The position numbers and the translations under genes are program-made. Below, one piece after another: positions 35,580 through 47,074 of a stretch of DNA of 64,000 nucleotides. Each line of letters starts with the position of its first letter. Position 1 is the stretch's first letter. The notes below the pieces were generated by a model that ran no database searches, was not told the DNA's origin, and worked only from the letters and a program-made list of their open reading frames with translations. This stretch comes from Pictodentalium vernedei (Eukaryota > Mollusca > Scaphopoda > Dentaliida > Dentaliidae): assembly GCA_031216915.1 (NCBI GenBank), contig CM062297.1, forward strand, positions 364,573,704 to 364,637,703. Reading direction: 5' to 3'.

Positions 35580-35643
35580 AGGATGGATGGATGGATGGAT
35601 GGATGGATGGATGGATGGATGGATGGATGGATGGATGGATGGA
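35580..35643 (+). repeat. (ggat)n microsatellite
   Basis: About 16 ggat units. The antisense 'HPSI' repeat frames are artefacts. Confidence 0.95.
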
Positions 35644-35739
35644 CTGACATACATATCAGATGCAAAATATAGCAAAGTGAAGCCTAGGATATATACAGAC
35701 ATCTTTAGATGACTGATAAATCTACTCAAAAATACTCAC

Positions 35740-35787
35740 TTCCAGGATATTGCTGTGGCTGAGGATATCCACCTGCGGGGTAACCTC
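35740..35787 (-). CDS. Exon of a Gly/Tyr/Pro-rich host gene (downstream exon)
   Basis: On the minus strand a 48-bp segment is bounded by an acceptor ('gattttttag' before 35787) and a donor ('gtgagt' after 35740). Read in phase 1 it encodes Gly-Gly-Tyr-Pro-Ala-Gly-Gly-Tyr-Pro-Gln-Pro-Gln-Gln-Tyr-Pro-Gly. The phase (one base carried in, one carried out) fits the donor phase of the exon at 46810-47074, which has the same GGYP style. Both therefore probably belong to one gene on the minus strand with an intron of about 11 kb between them. The gene's folded domain is not in view, so the protein family is unknown. Confidence 0.55.
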
Positions 35788-36142
35788 CTAAAAAATCAAA
35801 ATACGTGTTCAAACCTTCACCTCAAAATAAAAAAACAACCAACTGCAATCAATGATGTACATATAAATTTTTTGAAAATACTGACAGTTTTATTTTCATC
35901 TTCCCAATCTATACACCAGAATAGTAAGTAACTGGAGTGATTTTCTGCAATCTTGTTCAGCTGAAGATACACAAATTGACATAATTTTTTAACTTTTCTA
36001 GCTGAAAGTATGTTTCTTTTGATATTTATTTACAGTGTAAAATGGTGACACAAATATACAGTAGAATATAGAGTCTAGTATGCCTATTGATACTTGGTTC
36101 GTGGCACAGATAGACAGCACTGGTTAAGCCCCACAAAGTAGC
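35788..36142. other. Intron sequence, no recognised feature
   Basis: Lies upstream of the small exon on the minus strand. Nothing supported. Confidence 0.4.
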
Positions 36143-36510
36143 TCTTCTGTGTCTCAGGCCATTTTTTGTATAATTTGCATGTGGGCAGGCAGGCTTTATT
36201 TTATTTCATTTTTTATTTTTGTAATTACTTCTTTGCCATCAAAAGTTCGTGTTCTTGGTTTGTTTTATGTTTTAGGCCTCATAATCTGAAGAATAGCATG
36301 GGTAGTGGTGTATTACGTCTCTTGAGTGCAAGATGGCTTTGCAATAGCATTGCAAAGCCTTCTTGCACTTAAGGGGCAAATTTATCAATTTTATTAACCG
36401 GGGTAAAATATTTTAATTTTTTTAAATTTGCATCAGTTATAAAAAGAGAGCATGTGGCAGCCAAAAGGACCATGCAGAAAGGCCTGAAAAACAGATTAAC
36501 TTTTTAGGCC
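36143..36510. mobile_element. Foldback element, family D
   Basis: Hairpin 'gtgcaagatggctttgcaat' / 'attgcaaagccttcttgcac' near 36326-36370. Outer ends 'tgtgtctcaggcc' and 'ggcctgaaaaacag' plus 'ttttaggcct'. It is diverged from 13345-13750. Confidence 0.7.
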
Positions 36511-37146
36511 TATGCAGAAGTATCATAACAACTGAAAAGTGGATTAAATTCAGGATTTGATTCAGCTTCAAACCTTTTGCTCGATTCAATTTGATTCAAG
36601 AAAAACATCATGTTTCGCCAGACTCTACCCACCACCACCTTATTAAAATTGGAATAAAAAACACTGGAAGTACAGAAGTCTTGATCCATCATCAGGATTG
36701 TTGCCATGGCTGGTTTTTTGGATACATGTGAACATAAGGAATGTCAATAGGAAACTTCTACTACAAGAAGACAATACTGATCAACCATCAAAAATTAGAT
36801 CTGTAGGTTTAGAAGAATTAATATGTGAAAATGATAAATTTTAAGTAATTTGTATATTTTTTATACTTACCAATGGCCCAGTCTAGCTGGTGCTAACTCA
36901 ATTTAATTCAGGACCTAACACAAATTTTGCCCCCCAATCCCCAAAATTTGCATACAAAACCGAAAAAAATAAGTGCTATCTGGTCCTCCATACTTTTGTT
37001 ATCTCCATACTTTTGTTATCCGCGCATGAGCAGTATCCAGGAAGGTACCAAAATTGGCGCCAACCATTATTCTTTCTACAGTGCCTGCTAAATGTTATAA
37101 TCAGCGAGGAGGTACGAGTGCCCACACATGGGAGGGCCATCCTCAT

Positions 37147-37232
37147 CTGGGCCATTGGCAAGTATAAAAAATATACAAATTACTTAAAATTTATCATATT
37201 TTTATACCACAACCAATGGCCCAGACTAGCTG
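37147..37232. repeat. Internal complementary region of DIRS copy 2
   Basis: 'gccattggcaagtataaaaa', 'tacaaattacttaaaattta' is the reverse complement of the element's outer 3' end at about 36831-36880. It continues with 'accacaaccaatggcccaga', the expected complement of the missing 5' end. In DIRS elements this region is thought to align the two ends during circle formation. Confidence 0.75.
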
Positions 37233-37839
37233 AATCGTAAAAAGGCTGGAGGGTCTAGGACTTAAAGGAAAATCCAATCTCTCAATTACTTCGATAAAGG
37301 ATAGCTCCTACAGGAGAATAGGAGAAGACATAGGAATTACATATGCTCTTCTCTTTTACAAGAAAAGAGAATGGCATAACACCAACAATGTAATTGAGAA
37401 TTACATAATTTCTCCATTTAATGCCAGCATAACCCGTTATGCTATTTTGGTGAAGGAAACCAATATATAGAGAGTCCAGAGAATGAGACTCTTTATACTC
37501 ATTTAAAAGTGGCGAAGGATTGTATATTAACGCTCGTATGACATGTAACATATACAAATGCTTCACAGTGAGCTGCAATTTAAAAACAGTACATAAATGA
37601 GACATAGTTATTGCTTCACACCGAGCTACACTTTAAAACTACCCAGCACCGATGCTGGACTACTGTCTCTGGAGGAGATATTCTCTTGCTTTTCACTATA
37701 AAGCCAGACAACATAAGGGAAAAGCCGTTCCCACCTCCCCCCTTCCCTTTGTTCTGAGGTAAAATTCCTAAGAATGAAGAGGGCAGCGGAACGGCATCAG
37801 TGCCCGAGTAGACTGCCTAAAGACCGTATAGATGTAATA

Positions 37840-39228
37840 TTAATGGACGAGATTCTGAGCAACAGAAAGAGGACCCAAAGATCTAAGGTCACCGGAGATG
37901 GATTCCGGCAAATTTCTAAGGTAAAACTTGGTAAATGAAGAGGGCTGTGTCCAGTAAGCAGCCTTCATAAGATCAGTAATGGCTATACTGTTAGAATAAG
38001 CCCAAGAAGTGGACAGTGCTCTAACCCAGTGTGCTGAAATCTTGTTAACAGAACGTTGATCCAAAGATAGATTTTGTCGGCAATACGTATTGCCAACTGA
38101 ATCCATCTAGCGATAGAATGAACAGAAATATCTTTTCTGTTAGGAATCAGAGAAAGAAAGAATCGTTTTCTTCCCTTTCTAATAAAATCTGATCGACGAT
38201 TATAAATGTGCATTGCTCTAAATGGACACAGCAAGGGTCTACGGTTATCCGAGGATGGTAAAGCCTTAATGACAATAGGCTTCGGCCGCTTATCCGGAAT
38301 CTGATCCTTAGCCAAAAATCCCATTTCCGTAGTGAGGGTAATAGGAATCATCAACAGATAATGCATGAAGTTCACTAACTCTTCTGGAAGATGCAAAGGC
38401 TAAGAGAAACACCATTTTATAGGTCAAGAATTTGAACTCTACGTCGTCTAACAGCTCAAAAGCAGCTTCTTGACGCATCAACAGAACCCGAGACAAATTC
38501 CACTTAGGAATTAATCTGAGGGTTCTAGGTCTATTAATAGAGAAATTTCTAACTAGCTTGGATAAAGGAGTATCTGATCCAATAGCCAAGGTATCATGAT
38601 GAGCGTAAGTGTCTGATAACATAGACCTATTGCCCTTAATAGTGACAGGATGCAGTTTGAGTTCATCAAACAGGTTGACCAGGAAATTGGCAATCTGTGG
38701 AATGGACGGATCATATATGTCTATCGACAGATCCATACACCAATGGAAGAAAATCCCCCACTTCGCTGCATAATTCAATGAAGAGGAGGCCCTTCTACAG
38801 TTAGAAATTGTGTCCACTGCGTGTCCTGTAAAATGGTTTCCATGCAAGAAGGACCGCACAACGGAAATACATGAAGGTTGAAACTTTCCGGGTTGTGATG
38901 TAGTGCGTGTGACTTCCCCTGAAATAGAAGATCCCTTCGAGGAAGAAGCTTCCGGGGAATGTCCCACAACATACACCTGAGAAGATTGATCCAAGGTTTC
39001 TGTGACGACAGAGGTGCTACTAGCAGGATTTTGCAGTGAGACTCTTTGATCTTTAACAGAATCTGCTGATTCAATGGAGCTGGAGGATAAACATATCCTA
39101 ACATTCCGTCCCATGAGGTCGACAGAACGTCTAATGCGTACGCTCGATGATCTGGACATAGTGACACGAACGTCGGTAACTGATTGTTTAGGTGTGTCGC
39201 AAAAAGGTCTATCATGGGACAATCCCAC
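37840..39228 (-). pseudogene. DIRS tyrosine recombinase, copy 2 (frameshifted)
   Basis: Would catalyse strand exchange for integration of the circular DNA copy. It reads in pieces: 39228-38308 (N-terminal linker, 'LNYAAKWGIFFHWC', 'LLAFASSRRVSELHAL' with the first catalytic Arg), 38396-about 38100 in another frame ('GRKRFFLSLIPN'), and 38106-37840 ('HWVRALSTSWAYSN', carrying the HxxR pair, and 'FTKFYLRNL' with the nucleophile Tyr). At least two frame breaks (near 38330 and 38100) make it non-functional, although all four catalytic positions survive. Its first 450 bases overlap the RNase H/methyltransferase segment in a different frame. Confidence 0.9.
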
Positions 39229-39779
39229 TGGTAGCAGATCTGACTGAATATTCGCTTGTTACGCGTCCACTCCGATGGCAACAGGTGACCTTTCCGAGAG
39301 AGCGAGTCTGCTAGTATGTTCAGACGACCCGGTATATGACGGACTGAGAGATGAATGTGATGATTCAGAACGAATAGGAGAATCTTCTCCATTAATTTGC
39401 CTTACAGAATCGAATCGAATCCTGAGGTAAGCAACTACTGTCGAGTTGTCTGACAGAATTTGAACATGGACGTTCGCTATTTGATGAATCCAATGTTGTA
39501 GTGCTAGCCAGATTGACATCATCTCCTTGATGTTTATGTGCTTTTCTAGGAACCGAGAGTCCTAAAGACCCTGACACTTCAAGTCTGCGGGACTTAGAGA
39601 TGTGCCCCAGCCCTTCTGACTCGCATCCGTCATAATCATGAAAGGTGGATCCGGCAGTTGAAGCAGAACTGAAGATCTGCCCAAATCTGAACCTTTTGTA
39701 TTACTTGGTCAGTCCTCGGAATGTGGGGCATGACGGCAGCATTTTCTTGCCGTCGCAAATTGGCAGCCATAATACTTTT

Positions 39780-40640
39780 TTACTTGTCCCAATTACCTGA
39801 AGTCTGTCAGAACTTATCATCCAACCCTACATAACATATGTTTTATAGGCGTAACTGGTGTATAAAATCAATATTTGTGGAAATATCTAATATTAATTAA
39901 TTTGAAAGTAAGTTTGTACAAAATGTATGTGGTTGAAATACTGTTCATAACCAGTTGTTTTTCTTTTGTTTGTGTTTTTTCGAAAGAACCCCCTTGTTGA
40001 CTGTGATGCACGTTTAAAATAACCCAGGAATTCCTGGGCAATTCTCTTTTGACATCATACCTTACATAAATACAACCATTCATGAAAGTATGCTAAATTG
40101 GTGTACTGGGACAATGCGGCAGTTCTATTGGTCACTGATGTAATCTCAACAGAGCACGTGGTCATGTTCCATTTTAATTTTAGCATTCTCCACTTGTGGC
40201 ATAATGTAAACTGTACAATCTCAAACAAACTGAACTGGAAAACAATCAATCAGTTCAATAAAAAAATAAACACATTGAGCACAAAACACGGATGAGTTGA
40301 AAAATTCTGGTTGTGTTTATCGGGTCAGAGTCAACTCACCCCGGGTTGATGCGCAATGCAAATATTTCTGTCTCTAACAGTTACTGTCAAAACCGATAGG
40401 CTAATAATGCATGGATGCGAGTTACAACCAGCTCCTAAAATTAGGACAACCAGTCAATCAACTGATCACTTAATCGAACTACAGATTGTCCAACTGACCA
40501 CCCACCAGAGATCTCTTGTCCATTCGAAGTCAGCTGTTCTGATTAACGATTATTATTCACTTAGTGTCACAATACTGTCATCCAAACAATTCAATTCAAA
40601 TGTGCCGTCGCTGATAAAAATTTGCCGTTGCAGAATTTTT
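39780..40640. other. Unassigned insertion within DIRS copy 2
   Basis: RT-thumb coding resembling the complete copy stops near 40.64 kb ('IRKILRWHNIA') and RNase H coding resumes near 39.77 kb. In the complete copy these parts are only a few dozen codons apart. The extra AT-rich DNA has no ORF, and I could not define its ends. Confidence 0.45.
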
Positions 40641-41475
40641 GGCGGTGGCAATGTTGTGCCATCGCAATATTTTCCTAATTCCGGGGACTGCTTGATCCAT
40701 TAAAACAATACTGGTTTCGAGCGAATGCATTTTCACACTCCAGTTCTGAATAAAGAATATCTGAGGGGACGCGAGCGAAGGCAGCCCAACGGAATAAGAT
40801 CCGCAGCCACTCCGCACAGCCCCATCAGTCGCATAAACTCCCTCACTGTTATTGCGGGAGAGTTTAGACAAAAGCAAGCATAACAACTGACTAATTTCAC
40901 TCTCGGTAATGGCAGACAAACCAGATTGTTGTGAGTCTCGAAGCTCATTCTAAAGTGAATGAACGACTTGGACGGAGCTTGATCTGACTTTTTCTCGTTT
41001 ACTATGAAACCGAGACGTCGGAACAATTGCAGCAGACTCTGAAAATCATTCTGAAGAATAATTCTGTTGCTGTATCTCTGAAGAATGTCATCCAAGTAAG
41101 CCGACATTACCACAGACAAATGATCTCAGAAGTATGACATTACCGAGTTCATTATTCGAGTGAAAGCCCAAGGAGCCAGGCTCAGACCGAATTACATTGC
41201 ACTGAACTGATAAATCTCTCTTTGCACGGCAAAGCGCATGTACTTTCTGAATGCCGGATGTACCAGGACATGAAAGTAAGCGTTCTTCAGATCTGTGCTT
41301 GCCACATAGCCGTCCACTCGAATGCTCGCTCTTACCAACCGAATGGTTTCCATATAGAACTTTGGAGCCACGATCAACTTGTTTATCCAGCTCAAGTCTA
41401 TTACCAGTCGGAACAAACCGTCTGACATCGGTACAAGGATCAGGTGACTGTTCTCGACGACCTCTATTGCTTCCT

Positions 41476-41725
41476 TTAACTGGTAGAGTGCTGGAAGCCC
41501 ATATTTGGGCTTTATTCTAAAGTGCCTGTACCACAATTTAAAGGCTTCATGTTCTGTGGATGTGCTTCATATTATCTTTGAAGTGATGTTATTTTATCTG
41601 TTAGGATTTGCCTTGTTACAATTTATGGGAGAGTGCCTACTGGCACTCTCCCATAAATTGTAACAAGGCAAAGATGCATAAAGAAATTGCAAGAACCAAA
41701 AATAATTTAGCATTCTACCAGTTAA
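41476..41725. mobile_element. Family F foldback element inserted in DIRS RT
   Basis: Edges are ttaa (41476-41479 and 41722-41725), with inverted ends ttaactggtagagtgct and agcattctaccagttaa. The core is the long palindrome 'cttgttacaatttatgggag' / 'ctcccataaattgtaacaag' (about 41613-41672). The RT reading frame lines up on both sides if one ttaa and the element are removed, which is direct evidence for a TTAA target duplication. Confidence 0.85.
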
Positions 41726-41732
41726 TAAGAGA

Positions 41733-44062
41733 GCCTGTGCCTCCGCTAGGAGAAACTCTCTTTTGAAAGGATCCGCCGGAAGATTTGTCCAATGTGGACA
41801 TCTTGTAAGTGGGGGTTTTGCTCGGAATGATAGCCATAGGCCTTCCAAGACTACACTTCTCACCCACTGATCTTCGGTGACTTCTATCCAGTTTCTCACG
41901 AAATTTGATAACCTTCTGCCAACTGGCAAGCAATAAAGGTCTTGTCCATCACCTGTACGACTTACACGAGGCTTACAGGAGGTGAAACTAAGTCCTCCCC
42001 ACGAAGAACCTCGTCCCATCGGCTTAGAGGTGTCTGACCTATAGTCTTGATCAGACCTACGCCCCTTTCCCGAGTCGCTATACTGTCGACTTCCGGAGTA
42101 ATTATAAGAGGGTTTCTTGTACCCTTGCGAGGAGTTCCCTTTAGATGACTTAGAAGCGGAACGGTCTAGCTTACCCTGGTCTGCTGAAGTGTGTTGATGA
42201 GACACCGAGTTCAATAGCAGTGCACTGGAAGCTTTCTTTGTAGCCCGCTCATAGACTAACGAAAGCTTGTCGTCAAACAGAGTACGTCCGTAGAACGGGG
42301 CGACTTGGAGAGAGCTTTTCACTTTGTCATCTATAAGTGATGACGACGCAAGGGCAGCATCACGTCTGATCAACTCCAAATTTGCCACTGTCAGGGCGGA
42401 GTTGTACATGGCATACATGACTGCCCTGGAAAGAACTCTAAGCGAGGAACAAACGTCCTCAAATTCCTTCTCATTAAGACGTTTTGCCATAGCTCTGGTA
42501 AGGTGATCTGCGTAGGACATCGCGTCCCGATTCACTCTATTGGATGAAATAGCACATTCCATCACTTCCGAGCGTATATTGAATGAGGCAGGTAGGGACA
42601 TATTTAAATCCCCGGCCTGCTCATCTAAACGCAGAGGAACTCTCTGGACATCTTCTCCAACCGTTTTATATGAACGTTGTCCAAGGAACAGTATATTTAG
42701 TGAAGTTGTCGATAAGAAACCACCTTTCCTCTTAGCACTAGAGAGGTTGAATATGGCATTGTCAACAAGGTCTGCAACACCTGTCTAGACTGTGTCGGGA
42801 AGGAAAGAATGTCCTCTTTCCTCTGCACAAAGTCTGCATCCAGAGACGACAGCAGTTTCTCTCTAGTAGTCGCCGCATGCTGATCAGGTGGAACAAATTC
42901 AGGATGATGAATAAAATCCATCGCTACCATATGCTGTTCCAAAAGGGACCCTTTCATCATCCGACTGATTCAGCTGTGACATTCGGTCCATCGTATCTGC
43001 AGATGACGACTGACCCAGCACCGTCCGACAGCTCACCACCGGAGTCTGCAGAAGGCTGCTCTTGCACTTGCTGGGATGCTGTGGTCAGCTGCACAATCTG
43101 CGACAGCAAAGTCCATTACCAAGGCTTAAGGAGCAACAGTCTTCTGTTTTTTCGCCACTTGCAGCTCCTGGAACGAAAATCCGGAGATAGATCTCTTCTC
43201 CAAACATCCCGATGATCAAAGCCTCGGATTGCTAGATACCGGATGGTCAGACTTCACAGGCGAAGACCGGCTCCGTCTTCACGCAGCTGGCTGGATATCC
43301 CAAGTCGGGTAACTAGCATGTGGTCGCGTGTGCTTTTGTAACGTAGCAGAGGAAGCTGTGACTGTAGCTGACCCCAGCTGCAGTCTAGACAGAGCGCCCC
43401 GAGCAGCGGGTGTGGACATATGCTCCGGCTCGTGAAAGTTTCTCAAAACAATATTTGGCCCCAAAAGTTGTTGGGTTAGAGAGGGGCCTCTCCCGCTCAT
43501 GGTCTTGTCACTTGTCAGACTGCGCCAAGCCTCCCGAAAAGAAACTTGCTGACTTCCTCCCTATTTCCATCATCGCTGGGTGAGCTTTTGATTTTGAGGT
43601 GCTCGCTTTACCCAAATCTACACTTTATTCGACCGCAACAGACTTACCCGGTGACACAGCTCCCACGGACGGAGTAACTGCTTCACCGATCGAGCTAGCT
43701 GCTTGCAAGGGATTAAGAACACTAACTAGAGGCCTTATCCCTTGTTTAATATTCATGAGTACCTTTCCAGCTAGCGCTGTTTGCTCATCAAAGCACGACG
43801 AAGCTAACACACTTTGGATGGGTGTCACAATACCATCACATGTTCTTGTTCCTCTGAAAAAGAAACTGAAAAACTTGAATTATCTTGCAGTGAGAGTTCC
43901 GGCATAGGAATCTCACCGCCAACAGCGTACCGCGACACCACTCTCAAACGTTTCTCATCCCAATGTACACATGTAGGACAAGAATCTGTAGGCGTGCATC
44001 GACTACAGGCAAGGCAACAAGCATGAAAATCCGAGGTCGACTTCCTTGCCTTGCATTAGAGC
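41733..44062 (-). pseudogene. DIRS gag-like protein, copy 2 (fragments)
   Basis: Encodes the putative nucleocapsid. The N-terminal Cys cluster is at about 44025-43970 ('CCLACSRCTPTDSCPTC'), like the Cys cluster of the complete copy. Further pieces are 43500-43279, 42960-42697 ('FIHHPEFVPPDQHAA') and 42601-about 41940 ('YADHLTRAMAKRLNEKEFED', 'VANLELIRRDAALASS', then a Ser/Gly/Arg-rich tail 'RQYSDSGKGRRSDQDYRSD'). The 'ANLELIRRDA' phrase matches 'ANLELARRDA' in the complete copy. The frame runs straight into the RT start in this copy, whereas gag and RT are in different frames in the other one. Several frame breaks are present. Confidence 0.75.
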
Positions 44063-44070
44063 AGAAAGCT

Positions 44071-44479
44071 TTCATAATTGCAATCAAAATACAAAGTCGA
44101 TAGTACTCCTAAAAACTCCAAAATAAATATATCATAAAGATACATGAATACTAGCAATCAAAATTAAATTCGAAAAATTAAACAAAACATTTTTCAAAAA
44201 AATATTGGAAAAATGCCTAAGTTCCCCAAGGGAACATGATGAGCCCAAGGGCATCCCGATAGAGCCTAAGTGTGGACAAAATCCACAGTTTTTGAGCTAC
44301 ACTACCGGAATCATAATCCCTGTATCCTAAAGTAATCCTACAGTAATATTATATTAAATACGACATATATTTGAGGACTCTGCCAATGTAAACAACGTCA
44401 AAGGAAAAAACCGGAAACAATAATAATAATAAATGTAGTTTAAAGCCGAAAATCCTCATAGAGCTCTTGGGTTTAAAAC
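44071..44479. other. No recognised feature; probable DIRS 5' leader remnant
   Basis: AT-rich DNA upstream of the gag remnant. The terminal inverted repeat expected here was looked for and not found. Confidence 0.35.
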
Positions 44480-45310
44480 AACAAAATAAACTTTATATAT
44501 ATATATCACTTGGCATTTCCTATTTCACTGACTGTCTCCAAGCGGATGAATCACAATCAGCGGTCTTCATCGTAAGTTATATTCCCACTGCAACAAATGT
44601 GATTTGAGAGCTGATCGGAAAGATGGGAGACTCTGGGATGCTTTCAGCCCACTCGGAAGCAGGTTCCAAAGGAATGGAGCAGCCACAGAAAAGGCCCGAT
44701 AGCCAGCTGTTGTCAGGTCACCTGGTACATGGACAAGATTGTGTGACGTTTTTGAACGTAGTGATCTACCGGGTTCGAAATGTGAAACCAAAGTGGACAG
44801 ATACAGTGGGGCCTCGCCATTTAAGCATTTCCAAGTTAATATGAGAATTTTGAATTCAATGCGTTCCCTCGGAGGCAGCCAGTGCAGATTTTTTAAGATT
44901 AGGTGTAACGTGACAGGAACGTTTGGTCATAGTAATTACACGTACTGAACATTTTTGTATTGTGGCAATTTTGTCAATGATGCTCTGTTTACAACCAAAT
45001 AGAAGAGAGTTCCAATAGTCGTTGCGACTTGTAATGAAGGCATGGACAAGTTGTTTCGCTGTTGCCCCATCAACCACGCCCCGCACCCTGCTGATATTTC
45101 AGAGATGATAATACGAAGCCTGCATACATGCAAGACATGTTCTCCCGCTGACAGGTTCTCATCCATAAAATATCCGAGGTTGCGTACCATGGTCGATGGT
45201 AAGACAGTACTGCCTTCAATGTTGAGATTGGGTCTTGAGCATTTAGATAACTGATGGCTTAATCCAATGTATATGATTTCAGTTCTATCACAAGACATCA
45301 GGCACACAAA
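44480..45310 (-). pseudogene. LINE (CR1/L2-type) 3' fragment of the reverse transcriptase ORF
   Basis: Minus-strand C-terminal part of a non-LTR retrotransposon ORF2. The frames read in order 'VRNLGYFMDENLSAGEHV' (about 45180), 'LVHAFITSRNDYWNSLLFG' with 'IQKCSVRVITMTKR' (45086-44856), and 'AFSVAAPFLWNLLPSGL' with 'LPSFRSALKSHLL' (44791-44567). These are the usual closing phrases of CR1/L2/Jockey-type ORF2. It has frame breaks and lacks the endonuclease and RT core, so it is a 5'-truncated dead copy. It ends near a TA-rich repeat at about 44500. Such LINEs are plausible movers of the SINEs here, but no tail match is shown. Confidence 0.85.
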
Positions 45311-45786
45311 AAGGCCTAAACTCAGTAAACGATTTAAATGCTACCAGATGCAAACCTCGATCTTCATACAAAGAAAAAACGATACATCGGATAGAAGATG
45401 CAAGACCAAAATGACCTACCACCCCTAGGGTGAGGACATAACCATGGGGATAAACAGAATAAACATTCTGTAATACACGTTAAACTGCAAAGAAATATTT
45501 TTTAAAATTTCAATAAAAAATAGCCAAAAAGCTTAGGAGTTTAACAGGAAGGGTTCATGGAAGGATAGAGAAGGAATACTGAACAAACAGTGGAATAATC
45601 ATTAGCAAGAATGATGTCAGGCATATGTCCTGAAATTGGGAAACATGAAATAGTTTTTATAATTATTATAAAGTTACAGCCCTGAACGTTTGAAACCACC
45701 GTTGTTCAGTTCCATGATTCATTTACAGACTTGAATCCACCAATTCTTTCATTGATTTGTGTCTGGCATCCTCAAAAAAGGAGATT
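45311..45786. other. No recognised feature
   Basis: Intron DNA without supported features. Confidence 0.4.
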
Positions 45787-46700
45787 TTAAAGCACAGATG
45801 TCAGATCATTGTTACAGACTTTAGGGGCAAACAAAGAAATGATGGTTGGCTCATAGAGAGCCCAAATATGGACCCAGGGATTTGATTTCAATAAACATGT
45901 GAAACAATCTTCCAAAGATGTTGTATGTGAAATTTGAAAGCTTTTTGAGCAGTGGTTTGGGAGAAAAGTAGTCTTAAATGTTTTTCCCATTACCCACAAG
46001 TGTTAAAAAATGCTTACTCAGCACTTATTCAAAAGTCCTGAAAAAGTACCCTATGATAAAACCGATAGCAATTTTTGTGGACCATTCCATTCTGTTGGTC
46101 CTAAGGAAGCTTCACCCCAAGTAAGACTTCTCAGTGCCGTGTAGTTTTGAAGATATGAGAGTTTTAAATTTTGTCTATTTTTAGCTCCTGCGGTTCCAAT
46201 GGGGCGACAGGAAAATTTTTTTGGCCTAAACTAAGTACTTATGACTCAATAAGCCCTTATATCAAATTTAGTTCAAATCAGCCGCCTCTCGCTTTGGAAA
46301 ATAGAAATTTTGGGGAGGCAAAAATTCTTGCCCTCCCATAACGATGGCATATTTAGCTCCTCGGACTTCTCTTGAACAGATCTGAGTCTATACCTCAAAA
46401 GAAAGCTGCACACCAAATATCAAGTCCCTGCTACAGCTGGTTCATGAGAAGATGATTTTTTAAGGTTTAAGCTCACTTTTTGGGCGTGGCCCTACCGAGG
46501 GGCAAGGCAACTTGATTTGAACAAAATCAAAATGCGATCTCCTAACAAACTATTATCTCAAATTTCAATTAAATTGGTTCACCGTTTTTGGATGAAAAGA
46601 CGTAAACACCATGTTGACAGACACCAGACAATGGACGCAGACAACGAACAGTGAGTGATCACTATAGCTCCCCTGACTGAAAGTCAGGCGAGCTAAAAAG
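45787..46700. repeat. Single block of the 'tcaggcgagctaaaa' repeat family
   Basis: It carries 'agcccaaatatggacccagg', 'cagtgccgtgtagttttgaa' and a closing 'cagtgagtgatcactatagc' with 'gactgaaagtcaggcgagct'. It corresponds to the last units and tail of the array at 49.6-55.25 kb. Confidence 0.7.
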
Positions 46701-46809
46701 TCATCAGCTGTAAATGGGCATATAGAACTGAAAAAACTGAGGGGAAAATTTGACATTTTGTTTCGATTTAATGGTGAAAGTATTGTGATTTATGTAAATT
46801 GATACAAAC

Positions 46810-47074
46810 CTGGAGGAGGACAAGCACCTGCAGGATACTGTGGTGCACCACCTGGTGCTGGATATGCACTTCCAGCTGGATATGCTCCGCCTGCTGGATA
46901 AGCTCCACCGGCTGGATATCCTCCAGGAGCAGCTGGATAACTGCCACCTGGTGGTATGGCTTGTCCTGTAGGATAATTACTTGGAGGTACTGCAGTTCCC
47001 ATGGGATAACCTCCTGGAGCTTGATAACCATGTGGAACACCTCCAGGAGGGTGACCTCCAGGAGGATGGCCTCC
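46810..47074 (-). CDS. Exon of a Gly/Tyr/Pro-rich host gene (upstream exon)
   Basis: A 265-bp minus-strand segment with an acceptor (pyrimidine-rich 'tttttgtttag' before 47074) and a donor ('gtttgt' after 46810). It encodes 88 residues dominated by Gly, Pro, Tyr and Ala: 'GGHPPGGHPPGGVPHGYQ' at the start, then repeats such as 'GGYPAGGAYPAGGAYPAGS'. It enters in phase 0 and leaves in phase 1, matching the exon at 35740-35787. Such tails are known in annexin A7/A11, peflin-type EF-hand proteins, scramblases and others, where they are flexible and self-associating. I cannot choose among them, since no folded domain is seen. Codon repeats (ggatatccagc) suggest growth by unequal exchange. Confidence 0.65.

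Larger units (their letters stand above)
38775..41940 (-). pseudogene. DIRS reverse transcriptase / RNase H / methyltransferase-like, copy 2 (broken)
   Basis: Reads RNA into DNA in an intact element. Pieces in order: RT start ('NWIEVTEDQWVRSVVLEGL', about 41890); 41470-41192 ('LVIDLSWINKLI', 'STDLKNAYFHVLV'); 41119-40733 ('SAYLDDILQR', the catalytic YLDD, and 'LGFIVNEKKSD'); 39700-39400 RNase H ('MTDAS-KGWG', 'ILSDNSTVVAYL'); 39392-38775 ('VRHIPGRLNILADSLSRKG', 'MIDLFATHLNNQ', 'YVYPPAPLNQQIL'). It is broken by stops near 41140, by a foldback element at 41476-41725 and by an unexplained stretch of about 0.85 kb at about 39.78-40.64 kb. Confidence 0.85.
36831..44070 (-). mobile_element. Decayed DIRS-type retrotransposon (copy 2)
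   Basis: Minus-strand DIRS element with the same domain order as the complete copy at 56.2-62.7 kb but clearly different sequence. Its 3' end (36831-36885: 'taaattttaagtaatttgta', 'caatggcccagtctagctgg') is matched in reverse by an internal complementary region at 37147-37232. No matching 5' terminal repeat is visible before the LINE fragment at 44.5 kb, so the 5' end is lost. It lies in the intron between the two Gly/Tyr/Pro-rich exons, in the same orientation as the gene. Confidence 0.85.

Noticed and set aside
35580..35643. CRISPR-like regular repeats; also the microsatellites elsewhere
   Set aside because: Simple 4-base tandem repeats without spacers in animal DNA.
40356..40703. 115-residue plus-strand frame in the unexplained part of DIRS copy 2
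   Set aside because: No recognisable motif, no splice context, and partly antisense to the RT thumb remnant.
42324..43215. Plus-strand frames over the old gag region
   Set aside because: Antisense of the decayed DIRS gag, which has recognisable phrases on the minus strand.
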